Source of the DNA: Mesostigma viride
Lineage: Eukaryota > Streptophyta > Mesostigmatophyceae > Mesostigmatales > Mesostigmataceae
Reading direction: 5' to 3'
Assembly (NCBI GenBank): GCA_009746045.1
Contig: RPFO01000189.1
Span: 890,248-954,247 of the forward strand
DNA: 64,000 nucleotides
In this document: one piece after another, positions 40,586 through 53,072 of the stretch
Position numbering within the stretch: the first letter of the stretch is position 1
Layout of the letters: every line of letters starts with the position of its first letter
Made by a program: the position numbers and the translations under genes
Notes under the pieces: generated by a model
What the model saw: only the letters and a program-made list of their open reading frames with translations
Told to the model about the DNA's origin: nothing
The model's database searches: none

Positions 40586-41037
40586 CTGCAGTAACAAAAA
40601 GAAATTCACGGACTTTTTTTAGATTAGCAGGGGTCACTCCGCGAAATGACCCCACCTTCTTCGCAGATACAAAAGAATCTCATTTGCGAAGCAAATAAAG
40701 AGAAAGTCAAACTTCATGAAATTTTGGGTAGCTCTGCGGCGCGACCCTTGCGAAGTTACACACAAGTTTTAAGGCCTTTTCGTATGGAACTGAGAAGAGG
40801 TCGCGCTGCAGCGCGACCAAGATTTGCATCATTGGAAATCATTATTGTTTAATTATGTAGCTGAAATATGGAAAGTATTTATTGGTATTTACATAGTTTT
40901 GATTAGTATTTAGTACAATTTCTATTTCAATCATTATTGTTAAGATAGAAGAAATATAAACTGGACAGACTAGCTATCTCTAATACTAAATATTTTCTAC
41001 TCATTCTATGTAAAAAAGAGTGATGTCCATAAATATA
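40586..41037. other. upstream intron or flank with three hairpin-motif copies
   Basis: GGTCACTCCGCGAAATGACC lies at about 40631, GGGTAGCTCTGCGGCGCGAC at about 40726, and the perfect 20-bp palindrome GGTCGCGCTGCAGCGCGACC at 40799-40818. AT-rich beyond 40840. No gene. Confidence 0.6.
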
Positions 41038-43005
41038 TGTTCATGTCCCACGTAGCTCCCACAAAAACCAGCATCTTCATTAAAACAATAAGTGGAAGCA
41101 TACATGTGACACTAATTGACATGCTCGGAGGCACGCCGTTCAAGGCCCTTCATGAAGTACGTTGCCCTAGAGGCAACCAAGACAAGGGTGGGTGGGTGGG
41201 GAGCAAAGAAAGAGGCCGACAAAACCAGCCAGAGCGGCTTTTAGTCGCAAAACCTCCCTTATCCCTAGCTAACTGACGTCATTAAACCCTTATGTTCAGT
41301 GGATGCTAGTAAGACGCTAACCGTACAGACCGGGGGTAGAATATCCCGAATCTGCACGGCTAGTATTAAATAATGCGTAGGTTGTTCTTTTCAGGGGCAC
41401 TGCACCTCACGCCCCGTTCCGCCCGGGTATAATCAACCCAAGCGCGGAACGCACATTTTATTTAATTCATTTTTCAACCATGCACTATATTGCATCTACT
41501 AATCACAAAAGCTCTAGCCAAACAGCTACGAGTAAACACTACGACCTATAAGCCGCTCATCCAGCGGCCTCTTGTTCCCGCATTCACGTATAGAAGAAAC
41601 TCCGTTCAAAGAACCCCGATTCATGTCCCACGTAGCTCCCACAAAAACCAGCATCTTCATTAAAACAATAAGTGGAAGCATACATGTGACACTAATTGAC
41701 ATGCCCGGAGGCACGCCGTTCAAGGCCCTTCATGAAGTACGTTGCCCAATCACCCCCGCCCTGGCTTTCCCTTGAAGCCGCACTCCACCTTGCTCGTTGT
41801 CACAAGTGACCGCCCTGCCGCAAAACGGGAGCCCCCCCACATCGGGAGGCGTGTGCCCGGCGGCTGTGGATGCATGGCCAGGCCCAAAAAGGCCCAGCGC
41901 ATTTGCACTGCGATTGCGCACGGCCAGCCTATCATGACCCCTCTCGGGGCCCCGAGTCGGTACCGCTATGGCCGTCTCCCCATAGACCCGGGGTGCTTCG
42001 AGAAAAAACGTGGACCTAGCCCAGGCCCCGCCAGCCCGGATGCCCGAGGCCACAGCCCCAGGCACCTGGCTGAACGAGAGTCCGTTCAGCCAAGACCGCT
42101 TTCCCCCCCGAGGCTTCTATGCGTGGGGAAAAAATTTCTAGCTTAGGCGCTTTTCCCATCGCCGTCCCCAGCCCCAACCACCCCCCCCTCGGCGGAAGGC
42201 AATTGCAAAGTTTGCTGGCCAGCAGCAATTTCCGAAGAAAAAGCCGCAGGCCGCGGACCGAGACACGGGTCGCCAGTGCCAGCCATCCGGCTCCAACCCG
42301 GGGTGCAAGCATCCCCAGGTACGGAGCACCAGCTCGCGCACTGGGCCGACCAAGCGACAGTTGAGCACCTGTCACGGCATCCGGCCCACCAAAGACCCCA
42401 AGCTGGGGAAAAGGTGCGGACCGGAGGTAATCATTTTCTTTTCTTTTAGTTAACCGGGCGAGGAACTACGCCTGGCCGGTTAACAACTGGAAGTCTCACC
42501 ACTGGCCAAGTGGCCAGTGCAACCAGTGCTTTTGGGATTTTGCTCCGCAGCACCCATAGCTGCGGCTGCCGCCGCAACGACAACGAGCAAAGAAAGAGGC
42601 CGACAAAACCAGCCAGAGCGGCTTTTAGTCGCAAAACCTCCCTTATCCCTAGCTAACTGACGTCATTAAACCCTTATGTTCAGTGGATGCTAGTAAGACG
42701 CTAACCGTACAGACCGGGGGTAGAATATCCCGAATCTGCACGGCTAGTATTAAATAATGCGTACTAGGTTGTTCTTTTCAGGGGCACTGCACCTCACGCC
42801 CCGTTCCGCCCGGGTATAATCAACCCAAGCGCGGAACGCACATTTTATTTAATTCATTTTTCAACCATGCACTATATTGCATCTACTAATCACAAAAGCT
42901 CTAGCCAAACAGCTACGAGTAAACACTACGACCTATAAGCCGCTCATCCAGCGGCCTCTTGTTCCCGCATTCACGTATAGAAGAAACTCCGTTCAAAGAA
43001 CCCCA
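41038..43005 (-). mobile_element. family-R repeat, second locus, opposite orientation
   Basis: Direct repeats 41038-41168 and 41621-41751 (about 130 bp) and 41201-41620 and about 42582-43005 (about 420 bp). Read on the - strand this is a full copy (43005 to 41621) followed directly by an internally deleted copy (41620 to 41038), the same plan as 21339-23288. Homology is visible in GTACCTGGGGATGCTTGC and TTATTGTTTTAA..AAGATGC, shared between the loci in inverted orientation. The short copy's joint is again a G-rich GGGTGGGTGGGTGGGGAG. No coding region is recognised. Confidence 0.7.
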
Positions 43006-44052
43006 ATTATATTGTCATAGAATTTTATCTATATTTTAAATTTGTATTCATGGCATTAATCTATCTAGTACTAGTCATATATATAAAAAACTAGTACAGT
43101 AAGTTAGCAGTAAATAGGAAAATATATTTAACAAATATTAGAAAGAACATATATCATATTCATAACAATAATCATAATAATAAGCATATGGACAGCAGAA
43201 AGTTTAAATATATTGGCTAGCATGTTAGTATATATGCCCATACATTTACTATACCCGATTCATTAATATATTTATTTGTATACCCCAAAAGTTCTGCATT
43301 CGAAATTTTTGCCATACCACGTGGCAGTAGGCACGTCGCTTTGCAGAGTGACGACTGGTGGAAATATGACAGATGATCTCTCAGACGACGTGCAAAAAAG
43401 CACCGGGCTCACGCTAGAATCGAACCGCGGACGTAGTTATCCACAGCAGCATGGTGACGCCCGAATCCAAACATTCCGATTGCCGCGTCAAATTGTGTGC
43501 GTGTTGTTCCTTTTTATACCTGCGGGACCGTGAAGACCAACGCTTGGATTACGTCACATTGTGAGTCGTCCAATCCGCATGCGCGGTTTGTCAATAAGAA
43601 TAATCTAGACCCGCGTTTCGCCTCGTTGGCCGAATGGCGAGCATGCCACGTTTTCCGTCCTGAACGCCGGTTACGCTGGGCCGTTGACAGGGGTCGCTCC
43701 ACGGACGATCGGTCACAACAGCTGTTGGGCTTCGAAAACCGCACCACCACTGCTGCCGCCATAGCTGTTTTCTGTAATAATCATCGCTGCCTGAAGATGG
43801 TGAGACAAATGACGCCTCAACTCGCCGCCCTGATAAAGAAGGTGCATCAACAGCGCAGTCTTTTTCAATGTCGAGCTTGATGTTTGTTGCTATGCCTTCA
43901 AATGGTCAGGTTAGTTTATAGCTAGCCCAATTCTAATCGTGGTCCTGTTCAATGCCGTTTTTCCCCCTTCCTGATTTATGCGTGCAGGTAAATGTGCAAC
44001 GAACCCCTACTTACTCGCGCGAGCAGGGTGGCGTCTATGATGCCCTTTTGTA
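43006..44052. other. no gene recognised
   Basis: AT-rich to about 43300. A hairpin-motif relative (GTCGCTTTGCAGAGTGACGA) lies at about 43334. A B-box-like GGTTCGATTC lies on the - strand (43426-43417). Nothing coding is supported. Confidence 0.45.
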
Positions 44053-44662
44053 GTCCTCAGCCAGCGATATGGCTTGTTTTTTCGTGTTGGTCCTCAGCCC
44101 GCGACATGACTTCTTTTTTCTGGTTGGTTCTCGGCCAGCGATATGCCTTCTTTTTAAGGGTTGGTCCTCAGCCAGCGACATGGCTTCTTTTTTCGTGTTG
44201 GTCCTCAGCCAGCGATATGCCTTCTTTTTTAGGGTTGGTCCTCAGCCAGCAATATGTTTTCTTTTTTCGTGTTGGTCCTCAGCCAGCGATATGCCTTCTT
44301 TTTAAGGGTTGGTCCTCAGCGAGCGACCAGAGTATTTTTTCGTATTGGTCCTCTGCCAGCTAAATGTTTTCTTTTTTCGTGTTGGTCCTCAGCCAGCTAA
44401 ATGTTTTCTTTTTTCGTGTTGGTCCTCAGCCAGCGATATGTTTTCTTTTTTCGTGTTGGTCCTCAGCCAGCGATATGTTTTCTTTTTTCGTGTTGGTCCT
44501 CAGCCAGCGATATGGCTTCTTTTTTCGTGTTGGTCCTCAGCCAGCGATATGTTTTATTTTTTCGTGTTGGTCCTCAGCCAGCAATATGTTTTCTTTTTTC
44601 GTGTTGGTCCTCAGCCAGCGATATGGCTTCTTTTTTCGTGTTGGTCCTCAGCCAGCGATATG
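44053..44662 (+). repeat. 37-bp minisatellite, about 16 copies
   Basis: The unit contains GTGTTGGTCCTCAGCCAGCG followed by ATATG(G/T)(C/T)TTCTTTTTTC. Because 37 is not a multiple of three, the peptide rotates through three frames. Confidence 0.93.
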
Positions 44663-47600
44663 TCCACCATCCATGCATGCCAGCACCCCACCACCATCAT
44701 CCATGCATGCCAGCCACCCACCACCACCATCATCCATGCATGCCAGCACCCCACCACCATCATCCATGCGTGCCAGCCACCCACCACCATCATCCATGCA
44801 TGCCAGCCACCCACCACCATCATCCATGCATGCCAGCACCCCACCACCACCATCCATGCGTGCCAGCCACCCACCACCACCATCCATGCATGCCAGCACC
44901 CCACCACCACCATCCATGCATGCCAGCACCCCACCACCACCATCCATGCGTGCCAGCCACCCACCACCACCATCCATGCATGCCAGCACCCCACCACCAC
45001 CATCCATGCATGCCAGCACCCCACCACCATCATCCATGCATGCCAGCACCCCACCACCACCATCCATGCGTGCCAGCCACCCACCACCACCATCCATGCG
45101 TGCCAGCCACCCACCACCACCATCATCGATGCATGCCAGCACCCCACCACCACCATCCATGCGTGCCAGCCACCCACCACCACCATCCATGCATGCCAGC
45201 CACCCACCACCATCATCCATGCATGCCAGCACCCCACCACCACCATCCATGCGTGCCAGCCACCCACCACCATCATCCATGCATGTCAGCCACCCACCAC
45301 CATCATCCATGCATGCCAGCACCCCACCACCACCATCCATGCGTGCCAGCCACCCACCACCACCATCCATGCGTGCCAGCCACCCACCACCACCATCCAT
45401 GCGTGCCAGCACCCCAACACCATCATCCATGCGTGCCAGCCACCCACCACCACCATCATCGATGCATGCCAGCACCCCACCACCATCATCCATGCATGCC
45501 AGCACCCCACCACCATCATCCATGCATGCCAGCCACCCACCACCATCATCCATGCATGCCAGCCACCCACCACCACCATCCATGCGTGCCAGCCACCCAC
45601 CACCACCATCCATGCGTGCCAGCACCCCACCACCACCATCCATGCATGCCAGCACCCCACCACCACCATCCATGCGTGCCAGCCACCCACCACCATCATC
45701 CATGCGTGCCAGCCACCCACCACCATCATCCATGCATGCCAGCACCCCACCACCATCATCCATGCATGCCAGCACCCCACCACCACCATCCATGCATGCC
45801 AGCACCCCACCACCATCATCCATGCATGCCAGCCACCCACCACCATCATCCATGCGTGCCAGCCACCCACCACCATCATCCATGCATGCCAGCACCCCAC
45901 CACCATCATCCATGCATGCCAGCACCCCACCACCATCATCCATGCATGCCAGCCACCCACCACCATCATCCATGCATGCCAGCACCCCACCACCACCATC
46001 CATGCGTGCCAGCCACCCACCACCATCATCCATGCATGCCAGCACCCCACCACCACCATCCATGCGTGCCAGCCACCCACCACCATCATCCATGCATGCC
46101 AGCACCCCACCACCACCATCCATGCGTGCCAGCCACCCACCACCATCATCCATGCATGCCAGCACCCCACCACCATCATCCATGCATGCCAGCACCCCAC
46201 CACCACCATCCATGCGTGCCAGCACCCCACCACCATCATCCATGCATGCCAGCCACCCACCACCATCATCCATGCGTGCCAGCCACCCACCACCATCATC
46301 CATGCATGCCAGCACCCCACCACCATCATCCATGCATGCCAGCACCCCACCACCATCATCCATGCGTGCCAGCCACCCACCACCATCATCCATGCATGCC
46401 AGCACCCCACCACCACCATCCATGCGTGCCAGCCACCCACCACCATCATCCATGCGTGCCAGCCACCCACCACCATCATCCATGCATGCCAGCACCCCAC
46501 CACCATCATCCATGCATGCCAGCACCCCACCACCACCATCCATGCATGCCAGCCACCCACCACCACCATCCATGCATGCCAGCCACCCACCACCACCATC
46601 CATGCATGCCAGCACCCCACCACCACCATCCATGCGTGCCAGCCACCCACCACCATCATCCATGCATGCCAGCACCCCACCACCACCATCCATGCATGCC
46701 AGCACCCCACCACCATCATCCATGCGCGCCAGCCACCCACCACCATCATCCATGCATGCCAGCACCCCACCACCATCATCCATGCATGCCAGCACCCCAC
46801 CACCACCATCCATGCGTGCCAGCCACCCACCACCATCATCCATGCGTGCCAGCCACCCACCACCATCATCCATGCATGCCAGCACCCCACCACCATCATC
46901 CATGCATGCCAGCACCCCACCACCATCATCCATGCATGCCAGCCACCCACCACCATCATCCATGCATGCCAGCACCCCACCACCACCATCCATGCGTGCC
47001 AGCCACCCACCACCATCATCCATGCATGCCAGCACCCCACCACCATCATCCATGCATGCCAGCACCCCACCACCATCATCCATGCATGCCAGCACCCCAC
47101 CACCACCATCATCGATGCATGCCAGCCACCCACCACCATCATCCATGCATGCCAGCACCCCACCACCACCATCCATGCGTGCCAGCCACCCACCACCATC
47201 ATCCATGCATGCCAGCACCCCACCACCACCATCCATGCGTGCCAGCCACCCACCACCATCATCCATGCATGCCAGCACCCCACCACCACCATCCATGCGT
47301 GCCAGCCACCCACCACCATCATCCATGCGTGCCAGCCACCCACCACCATCATCCATGCATGCCAGCCACCCACCACCATCATCCATGCATGCCAGCACCC
47401 CACCACCACCATCCATGCGTGCCAGCCACCCACCACCACCATCCATGCATGCCAGCACCCCACCACCACCATCCATGCATGCCAGCACCCCACCACCACC
47501 ATCCATGCATGCCAGCACCCCACCACCACCATCCATGCGTGCCAGCCACCCACCACCATCATCCATGCGTGCCAGCCACCCACCACCATCATCCATGCAT

Positions 47601-50600
47601 GCCAGCACCCCACCACCACCATCCATGCGTGCCAGCCACCCACCACCACCATCCATGCATGCCAGCACCCCACCACCACCATCCATGCATGCCAGCACCC
47701 CACCACCACCATCCATGCGTGCCAGCCACCCACCACCACCATCCATGCATGCCAGCACCCCACCACCACCATCCATGCATGCCAGCACCCCACCACCATC
47801 ATCCATGCATGCCAGCACCCCACCACCACCATCCATGCGTGCCAGCCACCCACCACCACCATCCATGCGTGCCAGCCACCCACCACCACCATCATCGATG
47901 CATGCCAGCACCCCACCACCACCATCCATGCGTGCCAGCCACCCACCACCACCATCCATGCATGCCAGCCACCCACCACCATCATCCATGCATGCCAGCA
48001 CCCCACCACCACCATCCATGCGTGCCAGCCACCCACCACCATCATCCATGCATGTCAGCCACCCACCACCATCATCCATGCATGCCAGCACCCCACCACC
48101 ACCATCCATGCGTGCCAGCCACCCACCACCACCATCCATGCGTGCCAGCCACCCACCACCACCATCCATGCGTGCCAGCACCCCAACACCATCATCCATG
48201 CGTGCCAGCCACCCACCACCACCATCATCGATGCATGCCAGCACCCCACCACCATCATCCATGCATGCCAGCACCCCACCACCATCATCCATGCATGCCA
48301 GCCACCCACCACCATCATCCATGCATGCCAGCCACCCACCACCACCATCCATGCGTGCCAGCCACCCACCACCACCATCCATGCGTGCCAGCACCCCACC
48401 ACCACCATCCATGCATGCCAGCACCCCACCACCACCATCCATGCGTGCCAGCCACCCACCACCATCATCCATGCGTGCCAGCCACCCACCACCATCATCC
48501 ATGCATGCCAGCACCCCACCACCATCATCCATGCATGCCAGCACCCCACCACCACCATCCATGCATGCCAGCACCCCACCACCATCATCCATGCATGCCA
48601 GCCACCCACCACCATCATCCATGCGTGCCAGCCACCCACCACCATCATCCATGCATGCCAGCACCCCACCACCATCATCCATGCATGCCAGCACCCCACC
48701 ACCATCATCCATGCATGCCAGCCACCCACCACCATCATCCATGCATGCCAGCACCCCACCACCACCATCCATGCGTGCCAGCCACCCACCACCATCATCC
48801 ATGCATGCCAGCACCCCACCACCACCATCCATGCGTGCCAGCCACCCACCACCATCATCCATGCATGCCAGCACCCAACCACCACCATCCATGCGTGCCA
48901 GCCACCCACCACCATCATCCATGCATGCCAGCACCCCACCACCATCATCCATGCATGCCAGCACCCACCACCACCATCCATGCGTGCCAGCACCCCACCA
49001 CCATCATCCATGCATGCCAGCCACCCACCACCATCATCCATGCGTGCCAGCCACCCACCACCATCATCCATGCATGCCAGCACCCCACCACCATCATCCA
49101 TGCATGCCAGCACCCCACCACCATCATCCATGCGTGCCAGCCACCCACCACCATCATCCATGCATGCCAGCACCCCACCACCACCATCCATGCGTGCCAG
49201 CCACCCACCACCATCATCCATGCGTGCCAGCCACCCACCACCATCATCCATGCATGCCAGCACCCCACCACCATCATCCATGCATGCCAGCACCCCACCA
49301 CCACCATCCATGCATGCCAGCCACCCACCACCACCATCCATGCATGCCAGCCACCCACCACCACCATCCATGCATGCCAGCACCCCACCACCACCATCCA
49401 TGCGTGCCAGCCACCCACCACCATCATCCATGCATGCCAGCACCCCACCACCACCATCCATGCGTGCCAGCCACCCACCACCATCATCCATGCGCGCCAG
49501 CCACCCACCACCATCATCCATGCATGCCAGCACCCCACCACCATCATCCATGCATGCCAGCACCCCACCACCACCATCCATGCATGCCAGCCACCCACCA
49601 CCATCATCCATGCGTGCCAGCCACCCACCACCATCATCCATGCATGCCAGCACCCCACCACCATCATCCATGCATGCCAGCACCCCACCACCATCATCCA
49701 TGCATGCCAGCCACCCACCACCATCATCCATGCATGCCAGCACCCCACCACCACCATCCATGCGTGCCAGCCACCCACCACCATCATCCATGCATGCCAG
49801 CCACCCACCACCATCATCCATGCATGCCAGCACCCCACCACCATCATCCATGCATGCCAGCACCCCACCACCATCATCGATGCATGCCAGCACCCCACCA
49901 CCATCATCCATGCATGCCAGCACCCCACCACCACCATCCATGCGTGCCAGCCACCCACCACCATCATCCATGCATGCCAGCACCCCACCACCACCATCCA
50001 TGCGTGCCAGCCACCCACCACCATCATCCATGCATGCCAGCACCCCACCACCACCATCCATGCGTGCCAGCCACCCACCACCATCATCCATGCGTGCCAG
50101 CCACCCACCACCATCATCCATGCATGCCAGCACCCCACCACCATCATCCATGCATGCCAGCACCCCACCACCACCATCCATGCGTGCCAGCCACCCACCA
50201 CCATCATCCATGCGTGCCAGCCGCCCACCCCCATCATCCATGCATGCCAGCACCCCACCACCATCATCCATGCATGCATGCCAGCCACCCACCACCATCA
50301 TCCATGCATGCCAGCACCCCACCACCACCATCCATGCGTGCCAGCCACCCACCACCATCATCCATGCGTGCCAGCCACCCACCACCATCATCCATGCATG
50401 CCAGCACCCCACCACCATCATCCATGCATGCCAGCACCCCACCACCATCATCCATGCATGCCAGCCACCCACCACCATCATCCATGCATGCCAGCACCCC
50501 ACCACCACCATCCATGCGTGCCAGCCACCCACCACCATCATCCATGCATGCCAGCACCCCACCACCACCATCTATGCGTGCCAGCCACCCACCACCATCA

Positions 50601-52321
50601 TCCATGCGTGCCAGCACCCCACCACCACCATCCATGCGTGCCAGCCACCCACCACCATCATCCATGCGTGCCAGCCACCCACCACCATCATCCATGCATG
50701 CCAGCACCCCACCACCATCATCCATGCATGCCAGCACCCCACCACCACCATCCATGCATGCCAGCCACCCACCACCACCATCCATGCATGCCAGCCACCC
50801 ACCACCACCATCCATGCATGCCAGCACCCCACCACCACCATCCATGCGTGCCAGCCACCCACCACCATCATCCATGCATGCCAGCACCCCACCACCACCA
50901 TCCATGCGTGCCAGCCACCCACCACCATCATCCATGCGCGCCAGCCACCCACCACCATCATCCATGCATGCCAGCACCCCACCACCATCATCCATGCATG
51001 CCAGCACCCCACCACCACCATCCATGCGTGCCAGCCACCCACCACCATCATCCATGCGTGCCAGCCACCCACCACCATCATCCATGCATGCCAGCACCCC
51101 ACCACCATCATCCATGCATGCCAGCACCCCACCACCATCATCCATGCATGCCAGCCACCCACCACCATCATCCATGCATGCCAGCACCCCACCACCACCA
51201 TCCATGCGTGCCAGCCACCCACCACCATCATCCATGCATGCCAGCACCCCACCACCACCATCTATGCGTGCCAGCCACCCACCACCATCATCCATGCATG
51301 CCAGCACCCCACCACCACCATCCATGCGTGCCAGCCACCCACCACCATCATCCATGCGTGCCAGCCACCCACCACCATCATCCATGCATGCCAGCACCCC
51401 ACCACCATCATCCATGCATGCCAGCACCCCACCACCACCATCCATGCATGCCAGCCACCCACCACCACCATCCATGCATGCCAGCCACCCACCACCACCA
51501 TCCATGCATGCCAGCACCCCACCACCACCATCCATGCGTGCCAGCCACCCACCACCATCATCCATGCATGCCAGCACCCCACCACCACCATCCATGCGTG
51601 CCAGCCACCCACCACCATCATCCATGCGCGCCAGCACCCCACCACCACCATCCATGCGTGCCAGCACCCCACCACCATCATCCATGCATGCCAGCACCCC
51701 ACCACCACCATCCATGCATGCCAGCCACCCACCACCACCATCCATGCATGCCAGCACCCCACCACCACCACCATCCATGCATGCCAGCACCCCACCACCA
51801 CCATCCATGCGTGCCAGCCACCCACCACCGTCATCCATGCATGCCAGCACCCCACCACCACCATCCATGCGTGCCAGCCACCCACCACCATCATCCATGC
51901 ATGCCAGCACCCCACCACCACCATCCATGCATGCCAGCCACCCACCACCATCATCCATGCATGCCAGCACCCCACCACCACCATCCATGCGTGCCAGCCA
52001 CCCACCACCATCATCCATGCATGCCAGCACCCCACCACCATCATCCATGCGTGCCAGCCACCCACCACCATCATCCATGCATGCCAGCACCCCACCACCA
52101 CCATCCATGCATGCCAGCACCCCACCACCATCATCCATGCATGCCAGCACCCCACCACCACCATCCATGCGTGCCAGCCACCCACCACCACCATCCATGC
52201 GTGCCAGCCACCCACCACCATCATCCATGCATGCCAGCACCCCACCACCACCATCCATGCATGCCAGCCACCCACCACCATCATCCATGCATGCCAGCAC
52301 CCCACCACCACCATCCATGCG
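44663..52321. repeat. 30-bp satellite array, about 255 units, with higher-order structure
   Basis: The unit is CATCCATGC(A/G)TGCCAGC followed by an A/C-rich part ending CCCACCACCAY. Marker variants show higher-order copies. CATCATCGAT at 45121 and 45454 recurs at 47890 and 48223 (period 2769). CATGCGCGCC at 46721 recurs at 49489 (2768, after a 1-bp loss near 48963). TCTATGCGTG at 50571 recurs at 51261, and CATGCGCG at 50933 recurs at 51623 (period 690 = 23 units). All six frames lack stops over kilobases because the unit is 30 bp and contains none. The very long ORFs here are not genes. Confidence 0.95.
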
Positions 52322-52354
52322 TGATTTTTTTGGGGAGTGGTCAGTATTGTTTTT

Positions 52355-52870
52355 GGGTAGGGTCGCTCTGCAGAGTGACCCCTACCCTTGCGCAATGTCG
52401 CAGTCTTTGTTTGTGGGGCCGCGCTGCAGAGTGACCCCCTCACAATGCAAATTTCCATTCATTGTTTGTAGGGTCGCGCTGCAGAGTCACCTTTCCAAGA
52501 TACGTTATTCAATAACATTTTGTTTATAGGGTCGCGCTGCAGAGTCACCTTTCCAAGATACGTTATTCAATCACATTTTGGTTATAGGGTCGCGCTGCCG
52601 AGTCACCCTTTCCAAGATACGTTATTTAATCACATTTTGGTTGTAGGGTCGCGCTGCAGAGTCACCCTTTCCAGATAGATACGTTATTCAATCACATTTT
52701 GGTTGTAGGGTCGCGCTGCCGAGTCATCCTTTCCAGATACGTTATTCAATCACATTTTGTTTGTAGGGTCGCGCTGCCGAGTCACCCTTCCATGAAATAT
52801 TATTATACTATATTTTGTTGGTAGGGTCGCGCTGCAGAGTCACCCTTCCTTAACATGGTTCTTATGTCTT
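52355..52870 (+). repeat. tandem array built on the hairpin motif
   Basis: Nine or so units of about 50-63 bp, each with GGTCGCGCTGCAGAGT(G/C)ACC or a close variant followed by TTCCAAGATACGTTATTCAA-like sequence. Starts are at about 52363, 52418, 52468, 52529, 52587, 52647, 52708, 52767 and 52826. More degenerate relatives follow at about 52880 and 52979. Confidence 0.9.
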
Positions 52871-53072
52871 ATTTTGCGGAAGGGTCTTGCTACAGAATAA
52901 CCCCTTCCCTGACATATGTTACATCTTCGATTTTTTTTAATCCCCAAACCTGAATGGGATTTCATCCTTGTTTCTTCTTAGGGTAGCGCTGCAGCGCCAC
53001 CCCTCACGCTGATGCGAATTTACACTTTCTTCATCCGACGTTAGTCTATTTGTTTTTCCTTATTTGCCGCAG

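Noticed and set aside
43409-43430. Possible tRNA on the - strand (GGTTCGATTC, with a T-run downstream)
   Set aside because: The arms that would pair leave only about 42 nt between them, too short for a tRNA, and no D-arm or anticodon stem can be drawn.
44663-52321. CRISPR-like array
   Set aside because: Repeats are directly adjacent with no unique spacers, and the context is eukaryotic.
44309-52529. Three overlapping + strand ORFs of about 2700 codons and long - strand ORFs
   Set aside because: They are all readings of a 30-bp satellite that contains no stop codon in any frame. Every frame is equally open and no unique coding sequence is included.
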